Of a DNA stretch of 64,000 nt, positions 1-12,100 are shown piece by piece. Source of the stretch: Punica granatum (lineage: Eukaryota > Streptophyta > Magnoliopsida > Myrtales > Lythraceae). Each line of letters opens with the position of its first letter. The stretch's first letter is position 1. Where the stretch lies: positions 26,764,199 to 26,828,198 of the forward strand of contig NC_045127.1 of assembly GCF_007655135.1 (NCBI RefSeq), in the 5' to 3' direction. The position numbers were made by a program, and so were the translations under genes. A model generated the notes under the pieces. That model made no database searches and was not told the DNA's origin. It saw only the letters and a list, made by a program, of their open reading frames with translations.

Positions 1-830
1 TGATGGAAAGTAAACTCGCACCGGTTAGAAGACCCTGCAAGGTTGAAAGAGGCAAGAGTGAGGTGGCTCGGCAAACTTGCGGTGCAGGAAAGTAAGCTGT
101 TACGGGTTAGCAGACCGGGCAAGGTTACAAGAGGCACGACCGAGGAGGCTCGGCGAACCTGCGGTGCTAGAAATTAGACTCGCACGGGTTAGCAGACCCC
201 GCAATCTTGCAAGAGGCACGAGCGAGGTGGCTCGGTGAACTTGCAGTGGAAGAAATAAAACTCGCACGGGTTAGCAAACCCAGCAAGGTTGAAAGAGGCC
301 AGAGCGAGGTGGCTCGGCAAACTTGCTGTGTCGGAAAGTTTACTCGAACGTGTTAGCAGACCCGGCAAGGTTGCAAGAAGCACGAGCGAGGTGGCTCGGC
401 GAACTTAAGGTGCATGAAAGTTAAGCTCGCAGGGGTTAGCATGCCCGAAAAGGTTGCAAGAGTGGCACGAGCGAGGTGGCTCAGCGAACTTTCGATGTAG
501 GAAAGTAAACTGTCACTGGTTTAGCAAACCGGCAAGGTTGCAAGAGGCTACGAGCGAGATGGCTAGGCGAACTTGCGGTGCAAGTAAGTAAACCCGCACA
601 GATTAGCAGACCCGGCAAGGTTGCAAAGGCACGAGCGAGGTGGCTCAGCGAACTTGCGATGCAGGAAAGTAATCTCGCACGGGTTAGTAGACCCGACAAG
701 GTTGCAAGAGGCACGAGCCAGGTCGCTCGGCGAACTTGCGGTGCAGGAAAGTAAGCTTTCACGGGTTAGCACCGGGCAAGGGTGCAAGAGGCACGAGCGA
801 GGTTGTTCGGCGAACTAGCGGTGCAAGAAT

Positions 831-3800
831 TTAAACTCGCACGGAATAGCAGGCCCAGCAATATTGCAAGAGGCACGAGGGAGATGGCACGGCGAACTTG
901 CTGTGCAGGAAATTAAACTCGCACGGGTTAACAGACCCAGCAAGGTTGAAAGAGGCCAGAGCGAGGTGCCTTGGCGAACTTACGGTGGAAGAAAGTAATC
1001 TCGCACGGATCAGCAGACCCGACAAGGTTGCAAGAGGCACGAGCAAGGTGGCTCGGCGAACTTGTGTGCAGCAAAGTAAACTCGCATGGGTTAGCAGACC
1101 GGCACGGTTGCAAGAGGCACAAGAGAGGTGGCTCGCGAACTTGCGGAGCAAAAAGTAAACTCACACCGGTTAGCGGACCCAGCAAGGTTGAAAGAGGCTC
1201 GAGCGAGGTGGCTCGGCGAAATTGCGATGTAGGAAAGTAAGCTTTCACTGGTTAGCAAACCGGGCAAGGTTGCAAGAGGCACGAGCATAGTGGCTCGGCG
1301 AACTTGCGATGCATGAAAGTAAAGTCGCACGGGTTAGCATGCCCCGGCAAAGTGCAAGAGCCAGTGCGAGATGGCTAGGCGAACTTGCGAAGCAAGAGAG
1401 TAAACTCGCATGGATTAGCAGACCCGGCAAGGTTGCAAGAGGCACGAGGGAGTGGCTCAGCGAACTTGCAGGCAGGAAAGTAATCTCGCACGGGTAGTAG
1501 ACCCGACAAGGTTGCAAGAGGCACGAGCCAGGTCGCTCGGCGAACTTGCGGTGCAGGAAAGTAAGCTTTCACGGGTTTAGCAGACCGGGCAAGGGTGCAA
1601 GAGGCACGAGCGAGGTTGTTCGGCGAACTAGCGGTGCAAGAATTTAACTCGCACGGAATAGCAGGCCCAGCAATATTGCAAGAGGCAGGAGGGAGATGGC
1701 ACGGCGAACTTGCTGTGCAAGAAATTAAACTCGCAGGGTTAACAGACCCAGCAAGGTTGAAAGAGGCCAGAGCGAGGTGCCTTGCCGAACTTACGGTGGA
1801 AGAAAGTAATCTCGCACGGATTAGCAGACCAGACAAGGTTGCAAGAGGCACGAGCAAGGTGGCTCGGGAACTTGCGGTGCGCAAAGTAAACTCGCATGGG
1901 TTAGCAGACCCGGCAAGGTTGCAAGAGGCACAAGAGAGGTGGCTCGGCGAACTGCGGTGCAAAAAAAGTAAACTCACACCGGTTAGCGGACCCAGCAAGT
2001 TGAAAGAGGCTCGAGCGAGGTGGCTCGGCGAATTGCGATGTAGGAAAGTAAGCTTTGACTGGTTAGCAAACCGGGCAAGATTGCAAGAGGCACGAGTAAG
2101 GTGGCTCGGCGAACTTGCGGTGCAAGAAATTAAACTCGCACGGGTTAGCAGACCCATCAATATTGCAAGAGGCAGGAGCGAGGTGGCTCGGTGAACTTGC
2201 GGTGCAAGAAATTAAACTCGCACGGGTTGAACAGACCCAGCAAGGTTGAAAGTGGCCAGAGCGTGGTGGCTCAGCGATCTTACGGACAAGAAAAATAAAC
2301 TCGCACAGGTTAGCAGACCGGCAAGGTGCAAGAGGCAAAGCGAGGTAGCTCGGCGAACTTGCGGTGATGGAAAGTAAACTCGCACCGGTTAGAAGACCCT
2401 GCAAGGTTGAAAGAGGCAAGAGTGAGGTGGCTCGGCAAACTTGCGGTGCAGGAAAGTAAGCGTCACGGGTTAGCAGACCGGGCAAGGTTACAAGAGGCAC
2501 GAGCGAGGAGGCTCGGCGAACCTGCGGTGCTAGAAATTAGACTCGCACGGGTTAGCAGACCGCCAATCTTGCAAGAGGCACGAGCGAGGTGGCTCGGGGA
2601 ACTTGCGGTGGAAGAATAAAACTCGCACGGGTTAGCAAACCCAGCAAGGTTGAAAGAGGCCAGAGCGAGGTGGCTCGGCAAACTTGCTGTGTCGGAAGTT
2701 TACTCGAACGGGTTAGCAGACCGGCAAGGTTGCAAGAAGCACGAGCGAGGTGGCTCGGCGAACTTAAGGTGCATGAAAGTAAGCTCGCAGGGGTTAGCAT
2801 ACCCGACACGGTTGCAAGAGGCACGAGCGAGGTGGCTCAGCGAACTTTCGATGTAGGAAAGTAAACTGTCACTGGTTTAGCAAACCCGGCAAGGTTGCAA
2901 GAGGCACGAGCGTGATGGCTAGGCGAACTTGCGGTGCAAGTAAGTAAACCCGCACGGATTAGCAGACCCGGCAAGGTTGCACGAGGCACGAGCGAGGTGG
3001 CTCGGTGAACTTGCGGTGCAGGAAAGTAAGCTCGCATGGGTTAGCATACCCGACAAGGTTGCAAGAGGCACGAGCTAGGTGGCTCGGCGAACTTAAGGTG
3101 TAGGAAAGTAAGCTGGCATGGGTTAGCATACCCGGCAAGGTTGCAAGAGGCACGAGCGAGGTGGCTCAGCGAACTGCGATGCAAGAAAGTAAACTCGCAA
3201 GGGTTAGCAGACCCGGGAAGGTTGAAAGAGGCACGAGCGAGGTGGCACGGCGAACTTGCGGTGATGGAAAGTAAACTCGCACGGGTTAGCAAACCCAGGA
3301 GGTTGAAAGAGGCCAGAGCGTGGTGGCTGGGCGAACTTTCGGTGTCGGAAAGTTTACTCGAACGGGTTAGCAGACCCGGCAAGGTTGCAAGAGGCACGAG
3401 CGAGGTGGCTCGTCGAGCTTGCGGTGTGCAAGAAAGTAAACTCGCACGGTTAGCAGACCGGGCAAGGTTGCAAGTGGCACGAGCGAGGTGGCTCGGCGAA
3501 CTTGCGATGCATGAAGTAAACTCGCCCGGGTTAGCAAGCCCGGCAAAGTGCAAGAGCCTCGTGCGAGATAGCTAGGCGAACTTGCGATGCAAGATAGTAA
3601 ACTCGCATGGATTAGCAGACCTGGCAAGGTTGCAAGAGGCACGAGGAGGTGGCTCAGCGAACTTGCGATGCAGGAAAGTAATCTCGCACGGGTTAGTAGA
3701 CCCGACAAGGTTGCAAGAGGACGAGCCAGGTCGCTCGGCGAACTTGCGGTGCAGGAAGAAAGCTTTTCACGGGTTAGCAGACCGGGCAAGGGTGCAAGAG

Positions 3801-3840
3801 GCACGAGCGAGGTTGTTCGGCGAACTAGCGGTGCAAGAAT
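831..3840. repeat. ~3.0-kb higher-order repeat, copy 1
   Basis: A long ordered series of 82-bp unit types that recurs about 3.01-3.02 kb downstream. Anchor pairs include the GGAATAGCAGGCCCAGC unit (about 850 and 3860), the CGAAGCAAGAGAGTAAAC unit (about 1387 and 4402), the GAGGTGCCTTGCCGAAC unit (about 1773 and 4789) and the CACCGGTTAGAAGACC unit (about 2382 and 5406). The period equals roughly 36-37 units. Boundaries are arbitrary because the repeat is cyclic. Confidence 0.75.
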
Positions 3841-6790
3841 TTAAACTCGCACGGAATAGCAGGCCCAGCAATATTGCAAGAGGCACAAGGGAGATGGCAC
3901 GGCGACTTTGCTGTGCAGGAAATTAAACTCGCACGGGTTAAACGACCTAGCAAGGTTGAAGAGGCCAGAGCGAGGTGCCTTGGCGAACTTACGGTGGAAG
4001 AAAGTAATCTCGCACGGATTAGCAGACCCGACAAGGTTGTGTAAGAGGCACGAGCAAGGTGGCTCGGCGAACTTGTTGTGCAGCAAAGTAAACTCGCATG
4101 GGTTAGCAGACCCGGCACGGTTGCAAGAGGCACAAGAGAGGTGGCTCGGCGAACTTGCGGTGCAAAAAAGTAAACTCACACCGGTTAGCGGACCCAGCAA
4201 GGTTGAAAGAGGCTCGAGCGAGGTGGCTCGGCGAAATTGCGATGTAGGAAAGTAAGCTTTCACTGGTTAGCAAACCGGGCAAGGTTGCAAGAGGCACGAG
4301 CAAAGTGGCTCGGCGAACTTGCGATGCATGAAAGTAAAGTCGCACGGGTTAGCACGCCCGGCAAAGTTGCAAGAGCCTCGTGCGAGATGGCTAGGCGAAC
4401 TTGCGAAGCAAGAGAGTAAACTCGCATGGATTAGCAGACCCGGCAAGGTTGCAAGAGGCACGAGGGAGGTGGCTCAGCGAACTTGCAGTGCAGGAAAGTA
4501 ATCTCGCACGGGTTAGTAGACCCGACAAGGTTGCAAGAGGCATGAGCCAGGTCGCTCGGCAAACTTGCGGTGCAGGAAAGTAAGCTTCGGGTTAGCAGAC
4601 CGGGCAAGGTGTGCAAGAGGCACGAGCGAGGTGTTCGGCGACTACTAGCGGTGCAAGAATTTAAACTCGCAGGAATAGCAGGCCCAGCAATATTGCAAGA
4701 GGCAGGAGGGAGATGGCACGGCGAACTTGCTGTGCAGGAAATTACTCGCACGGGTTAACAGACCCCAGCAAGGTTGAAAGAGGCCAGAGCGAGGTGCCTT
4801 GCCGAACTTACGGTGGAAGAAAGTAATCTCGCACGGATTAGCAGACCAGACAAGGTTGCAAGAGGCACGAGCAAGGTGGCTCGGCGAACTTGCGGTTGCA
4901 GCAAAGTAAACTCGCATGGGTTAGCAGACCCGGCAAGGTTGCAAGAGGCACAAGAGAGGTGGCTCGGCGACTTGCGGTGCAAAAAAGTAAACTCACACCG
5001 GTTAGCGGACCCAGCAAGGTTGAAAGAGGCTCGAGCGAGGTGGCTCGGCGAAATTGCGATGTAGGAAAGTAGCTTTGACTGGTTAGCAAACCGGGCAAGG
5101 TTGCAAGAGGCACGAGTAAGGTGGCTCGGCGAACTTGCGTGCAAGAAATTAAACTCGCACGGGTTAGCAGACCCATCAATATTGCAAGAGGCAGGAGCGA
5201 GGTGTGGCTCGGTGAACTTGCGGTGCAAGAAATTAAACTCGCACGGGTTAACAGACCAGCAAGGTTGAAAGTGGCCAGAGCGTGGTGGCTCGGCGATCTT
5301 ACGGACAAGAAAAATAAACTCGCACAGGTTAGCAGACCCGGCAAGGTTGCAAGAGGCAACAAGCGGTAGCTCGGCGAACTTGCGGTGTGAGGAAAGTAAA
5401 CTCGCACCGGTTAGAAGACCCTGCAAGGTTGAAAGAGGCAAGAGTGAGGTGGCTCGGCAAACTTGCGGTGCAGGAAAGTAAGCTGTCACGGGTTAGCAGA
5501 CCGGGCAAGGTACAAGAGGCACGAGCGAGGAGGCTCGGCGAACCTGCGGTGCTAGAATTAGACTCGCACGGGTTAGCAGACCCCGCAATCTTGCAAGAGG
5601 CACGAGCGAGGTGGCTCGGTGAACTTGCGGTGAAGAAATAAAACTCGCACGGGTTAACAAACCCAGCAAGGTTGAAAGAGGCCAGAGCGAGGTGGCTCGG
5701 CAAACTTGCTGTGTCGAAAGTTTACTCGACGGGTTAGCAGACCCGGCAAGGTTGCCAAGAAGCACGAGCGAGGTGGCTCGGCGAACTTAAGGTGCATGAA
5801 ATTAAGCTCGCAGGGGTTAGCATACCCGACAAGGTTGCAAGAGGCACGAGCGAGGTGCTCAGCGAACTTGCGATGTAGGAAAGTAAAACTGTTACTGTTT
5901 AGCAAACCCGGCAAATTGCAAGAGGCACGAGCGAGATGGCTAGGCGAACTTGCGGTGCAGAGAAAGTAACCCGCACGGATTAGCAGACCCGGAAAGGTTA
6001 CAAGAGGCACGAGGGAGGTGGCTCAGCGAACTTGCGGAGCAAGAAAGTAATCTTGCACGGATTAGCATACCCGGCAAGGTTGCACGAGGCATGAGCGAGG
6101 TGGCTCGGTGAATTGCGGTGCAGGAAAGTAAGCTCGCATGGGTAGCATACCCGACAAGGTTGCAAGAGGCATGAGGAGGTGGCTCGGCGAACTTAAGGTG
6201 TAGGAAAGTAAGCTGGCATGGTTAGCATACCCGGCAAGGTTTGCAAGAGGCACGAGCGAGGTGGCCTCAGCGAACTTGCGATGCAAGAAAGTAAACTCGC
6301 AAGGGTTAGCAGACCCGGGAAGGTGAAAGAGGCACGAGCGAGGTGGCACGGCGAACTTGCGGTGATGGAAAGTAACTCGCATGGGTTAGCAAACCCAGCA
6401 AGGTTGAAAGAGGCCGAGCGGTGGCTGGGCGAACTTGCGGTGTCGGAAAGTTTACCCGAACGGGTTAGCAGACCCGGCAAGGTGCAAGAGGCACGAGCGA
6501 GGTAGGTGGCTCGGCGAACTTGCGATGCATGAAAGTAAACTCGCACGGGTTAGCAAGCCCGGCAAATTTTGCGAGGGCCTCGTGCGAGATGGCTAGGCGA
6601 ACTTGCGATGCAAGATAGTAAACTGGGATGGATTAGCAGACCAGGCAAGGTTGCAAGAGGCACGATGGAGGTGGCTCAGCGAACTTGCTGTGCAGGGTGC
6701 AGGAAAGTAAGCATTCACGGGTTAGCAGACCGGGCAAGGGTGCAAGAGGCTCGAGCGAGGTTGTTCGGCGAACTAGCGGTGCAAGAATTT
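3841..6790. repeat. ~3.0-kb higher-order repeat, copy 2
   Basis: Second copy of the ~3.0-kb ordered series. It matches copy 1 unit by unit, with many 1-bp indel differences. A partial third copy follows from about 6790, where the same GGAATAGCAGGCCCA unit and the CCCATCAATATT unit (about 7305) reappear, and then diverges. Confidence 0.72.
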
Positions 6791-8500
6791 AAACTCGCAC
6801 GGAATAGCAGGCCCAACAATATTGCAAGAGGCACGAGGGAGATGGCATGGCGAACTTGCTGTGCAAGAAATTAAACTCGCACGGGTTAACAGACCCAGCA
6901 AGGTTGAAAGAGGCCAGAGCGAGGTGCCTTGGCGAACTTACGGCGGAAGAAAGTAATCTCGCACGGATTAGCAGACCCGACAAGGTTGCAAGAGGCACGA
7001 GCAAGGTGGCTCGGCGAACTTGCGGTGCAGCAAAGTAAACTCGCATGGGTTAGCAGACCCGGCAAGGTTGCAAGAGGCACAAGAGAGGTGGCTCGGCGAA
7101 CTTGCGGTGCAAAAAAGTAACCTCACACCGGTTAGCGGACCCAACAAGGTTGAAGGAGGCTCGAGCGAGGTGGCTCGGCGAAATTGCGATGTAGGAAAGT
7201 AAGCTTTGACTGGTTAGCAAACCGGGCAAGGTTGCAAGAGGCACGAGCAAGGTGGCTCGGCGAACTTGCGGTGCAAGAAATTATACTCGCACGGGTTAGC
7301 AGACCCATCAATATTCACAAGAGGCAGGAGCGAGGTGGCTCGGTGAACTTGCGGTGCCAGAAATTAAACTCGCACGGGTTAACAGACCCAGCAAGGTTGA
7401 AAGAGGCACAAGCGAGGTGGCTCGGCGAACTTGCGGTGAAGGAAAGTAAACTCGCATCGGTTAGAAGACCCTGCAAGGTTGAAAGAGGCCCGAGTGAGGT
7501 GGCTCGGCGAACTTGCGGTGCAGGAAAGTAAGCTATCACGGGTTAGCAGACCGGGCAAGGTTGCAAGGGGCACGAGCGAGGTGGCTCGGCGAACCTGCGG
7601 TGCTAGAAATTAGACTCGCACGGGTTAGCAGACCCCGCAATCTTGCAAGAGGCACGAGCGCGGTGGCTGGGTGAACTTGCGGTGGAAGAAATAAAACTCG
7701 CACGGGTTAGCAAACCCAGCAAGGTTGAAAGAGGACAGAGCGAGGTGGCTCGAAAAACTTGCGGTGTCGGAATGTTTACTCAAACGGGTTAGCTGACCCG
7801 GCAAGGTTGCAAGAGGCACGAGCGAGGTGGCTCGGCGAACTTAAGGTGCATGAAAGTAAGCTTGCGGGGGTTAGCATACCCGACAAGGTTGCAAGTGGCA
7901 CGAGCGAGGTGGCTCAGCGAACTTGCGATGTAGGAAAGTAAACTGTCACTGGTTTAGCAAACCCGGCAAGGTTGCAAGAGGCACGAGCGAGATAGCTAGG
8001 CGAACTTGCGGTTCAAGAAAGTAAACCCGCACGGATTAGCAGACCCGGCAAGGTTACAAGAGGCACGAGGGAGGTGGCTCAGCGAACTTGCGGAGCAAGA
8101 AAGTAATCTCGCACGGATTAGCAGACCCGGCAAGGTTGCACAAGGCACGAGCGAGGTGGCTCGGTGAACTTGCGGTGCAGGAAAGTAAGCTCGCATGAGT
8201 TAGCATACCAGACAAGGTTGCAAGAGGCACGAGCGAGGTGGCTCGGCGAAATTAAGGTGTAGGAAAGTAAGCTGGCATGGGTTAGCATTGCAAAAGGCAC
8301 GAGCGAGGTGGCTCAGCGAACTCGCAATGCAAGAAAGTAAACTCGCAAGGGTTAGCAGACCCGGGAAGGTTGAAAGAGGCACGAGCGAGGTGGCACGGCG
8401 AACTTGCGGTGATGGAAAGTAAACTCGCACGGGTTAGCAAACCCAGCAAGGTTGAAAGAGGCCAGAGCGAGGTGGCTGGGCGAACTTGCGGTGTCGGAAA

Positions 8501-9115
8501 GTTTACCCGAACGGGTTAGCAGACCCGGCAAGGTTGCAAGAGGCACGAGCGAGGTGGCTCGGCGAACTGGCGATGCATGAAAGTAAACTCGCACGGGTTA
8601 GCAAGCCCGGCAAAGTTGCGAGGGCCTCGTGCGAGATGGCTAGGCGAACTTGCGATGCAAGATAGTAAACTCGCATGGATTAGCAGACCAGGCAAGGTTG
8701 CAAGAGGCACGAGGGAGGTGGCTCAGCGAACTTGCTGTGCAGGAAAGTAATCTCGCACGGGTTAGTAGACCCGACAAGGTTGCAAGAGGCACGAGCCAGG
8801 TCGTTCGGCGAACTTGCGGTGCAGGAAAGTTTACCCGAACGGGTTAGCAGACCCGGCAAGGTTGCAAGAGGCACGAGCGAGGTGGCTCGGCGAACTGGCG
8901 ATGCATGAAAGTAAACTCGCACGGGTTAGCAAGCCCGGCAAAGTTGCGAGGTCCTCGTGCGAGATGGCTAGGCGAACTTGCGATGCAAGATAGTAAACTC
9001 GCATGGATTAGCAGACCAGGCAAGGTTGCAAGAGGCACGAGGGAGGTGGCTCAGCGAACTTGCTGTGCAGGAAAGTAATCTCGCACGGGTTAGTAGACCC
9101 GACAAGGGTGCAAGA
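8501..9115. repeat. 4-mer tandem duplication (328 bp x ~1.9)
   Basis: Four consecutive 82-bp units are duplicated in tandem. The GTTTACCCGAACGGG unit occurs at 8501 and 8829, exactly 328 bp (4x82) apart. The following ~290 bp are nearly identical in both copies, including the unusual GCAAGCCCGGCAAAGTTGCGAGG unit. Similarity fades near 9115. Confidence 0.88.
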
Positions 9116-12100
9116 GGCTCGAGCGAGGTTGTTCGGCGAAATAGCGGTGCAAGAATTTAAACTCGCACGGAATAGCAGGCCCAACAATATTGCACGAGGC
9201 ACGAGCGAGGTGGCTCGGTGAACTTGCAGTGCAGGAAAGTAAGCTCGCATGGGTTAGCATACCCGACAAGGTTGCAAGAGGCACGAGCGAGGTGGCTCGG
9301 CGAACTTAAGGTGCAGGAAAGTAAGCTGGCTTGGGTTAGCATACCCAGCAAGGTTGCAAGAGGCACGAGCGAGGTGGCTCAGCGAACTTGCGATGCAAGA
9401 AAGTAAACTCGCAAGGGATAGCAGACCCGGGAAGGTTGCAAGAGGCACGAGCGAGGTGGCTCGACGAACTTGCGGTGATGGAAAGTAAAACTCGCACGGG
9501 TTAGCAAACCCAGCAGCAGAGTTTTAAAAAGAGGCCAGAGCGCGGTGGCTGGGCGAACTTGCGGGTGTCGGAAAGTTCACTCGAACGGGTTAGAGACCCA
9601 GCAAGGTTTGCAAGAGGCACGAGGCGAGGTGGCGCCGGCGAGCTTGCGGTGCAAGAAAGTAAACTCCACGAGTTAGCAGAACGGGCAAGGATGCAAGAGG
9701 CACGAGCGAGGGTGGCTCGGCGAACTGCGATGCATGAAAGTAAAAATCGCACGGGTTTTGCAAGCCTGGCAAAGGTGCAAGAGCCACGTGCGAGATGGCT
9801 AGGCGAACTTGCGATGAAATGAGTAGTAGTAAACTCGCATGGATTAGCAGACCCGGCAAGGTTGCAAGTGGCACGAAGGAGGTGGCTCAGCGAACTTGCG
9901 GTGCAGGAAAGTAATCTCGCACGGGTTAGTAGACCCGACAAGGTTGCAAGAGCCACGAGCGAGGTCGCTCGGCGAACTTGCGGTGCAGGAAAGTAAGCTT
10001 TCACGGGTTAGCAGACCGGGCAAGGGTGCAAGAGGCAAGAGAGAGGTTGTTCGACGAACTAGCGGTGCAAGAATTTAAACTCGCACGGGATAGTAGGCCC
10101 AGCAATATTGCAAGAGGCACGAGAGAGATGGCATGGCGAACTTGCTGTGCAAGAAATTAAACTTGCACGGATTAACAGACCCAGCAAGGTTGAAAGAGGC
10201 CAGAGCGAGGTGGCTTGGCGAACTTACGGTGGAAGAAAGTAATCTCGCACGGATTAGCAGACCCGGCAAGGCTGCAAGAGGCACGAGGAAGGTGGCTCGG
10301 CGAACTTGCGGTGCAGCAAAGTAAGCTCGCATGGGTTAGCAGACCCGGCAAGGTTGCAAGAGGCACCAGAAAGGTGGCTCGGCGAACTTGCGGTTCAAAA
10401 ATGTAAACTCACACCAGTTAGCAGACCCAGCAAGGTTAAAAGAGGCTCGAGCGATGTGGCTAGGCGAACTTGCGGTGCAAGAAATTAAACTCGCACGGGT
10501 TAGCAGACCCATCAATATTGCAAGAGGCAGGAGCGAGGTGGCTCGGTGAACTTGCGGTGCAAGAAATTAAACTCGCACGGGTTAACAGCCCCAGCGAGGT
10601 TGAAAGAGGCTAGAGCGAGGTGGCTCGGCGATCTTACGGACAAGGAAATTAAACTCACACGGGTTAGCAGACCCGGCAAGGTTGCAAGAGGCACAAGCGA
10701 GGTGGCTCGGCGAACTTGCGGTTATGGAAAGTAAACCCGCACCGGTTAGATGACCCTACAATGTTGAAAGAGGCACGAGTGAGGTGGCTCGGCGAACTTG
10801 CGGTGCAGGAAAGTAAGCTGTCACGGGTTAGCAGACCGGGCAAGGTTGCAAGAGGCACGAGCGAGGTGGCTCGGCGAACCTGCGGTGCTAGAAATTAGAC
10901 TCGCACGGGTTAGCAGACCCAGCAATTTTGCAAGAGGCACGAGCGAGGTGGCTCGGTGAACTTGCGGTGGAAGAAATAAAACTCGCACGGGTTAGCAAAC
11001 CCAGCAAGGTTGAAAGAGGCCAGTGCGAGGTGGCTCGGCAAACTTGCGGTGTCGGAAACTTTACTCGAACGGGTTAGCAGACCCGGCAAAGTTGCAAGAG
11101 GCACGAGTGAGGTGGCTCGGCGAACTTAAGGTGCATGAAAGTAAGCTCGCAGGGGTTAGCATACCCGACAAGGTTGGAAGAGGCGCGAGCGAGGTGGCTC
11201 AGCGAACTTGCGATGTAGGAAAGTAAACTGTCACTGGTTTAGCAAACCCGGCAAGGTTGCAAGAGGCACGAGCGAGATGCCTAGGCGAACTTGCGGTGCA
11301 AGAAAGTAAACCCGCACGGATTAGCAGACCCGGCAAGGTTACAAGAGGAACGAAGGAGGTGGCTCAGCGAACTTGCGGAGCAAGAAAGTAATCTCGCACG
11401 GATTAGCAGACCCGGCAAGGTTGCACGAGGCACGAGCGAGGTGGCTCGGGGAACTTGCGGTGCAGGAAAGTAAGCTCGCATGGGTTAGCATACCCGACAA
11501 GGTTGCAAGAGGCACGAGCGAGGTGGCTCGGCGAACTTAAGGTGCAGGAAAGTAAGCTGGCATGGGTTAGCATACCCGGCAAGGTTGCAAGAGGCACGAG
11601 CGAGGTGGCTCGGCGAACTTGCGATGCAAGAAAGTAAACTCGCAAGGGTTAGCAAACCCAGCAAGGTTGAAAGAGGCCAGAGCGAGGTGGCTGGGCGAAC
11701 TTGCGGTGTCGGAAAGTTTACTCGAACGGGTTAGCGGACCCGGCAAGGTTGCAAGAGGCACGAGCGAGGTGGCTCGGCGAACTTGCGATGCATAAAAGTA
11801 AAATCGCACGGGTTAGAAAGCCTGGCAAAGTTGCAAGAGCCACGTGCGAGATGGCTCGGCGAACTTGCGGTGCAGGAAAGTAAGCTTTCACGGGTTAGCA
11901 GACCGGGCAAGGGTGCAAGAGGCACGAGCGAGGTTGTTCGGCGAACTAGCGGTGCAAGAATTTAAACTCGCACGGGATAGCAGGCCCAGCAATATTGCAA
12001 GAGGCACGAGAGAGATGGCACGGCGAACTTGCGGTGCAAGAAATTAAACTCGCACGGGTTAACAGACCCAGCAAGGTTGAAAGAGACCAGAGCGAGGTGG

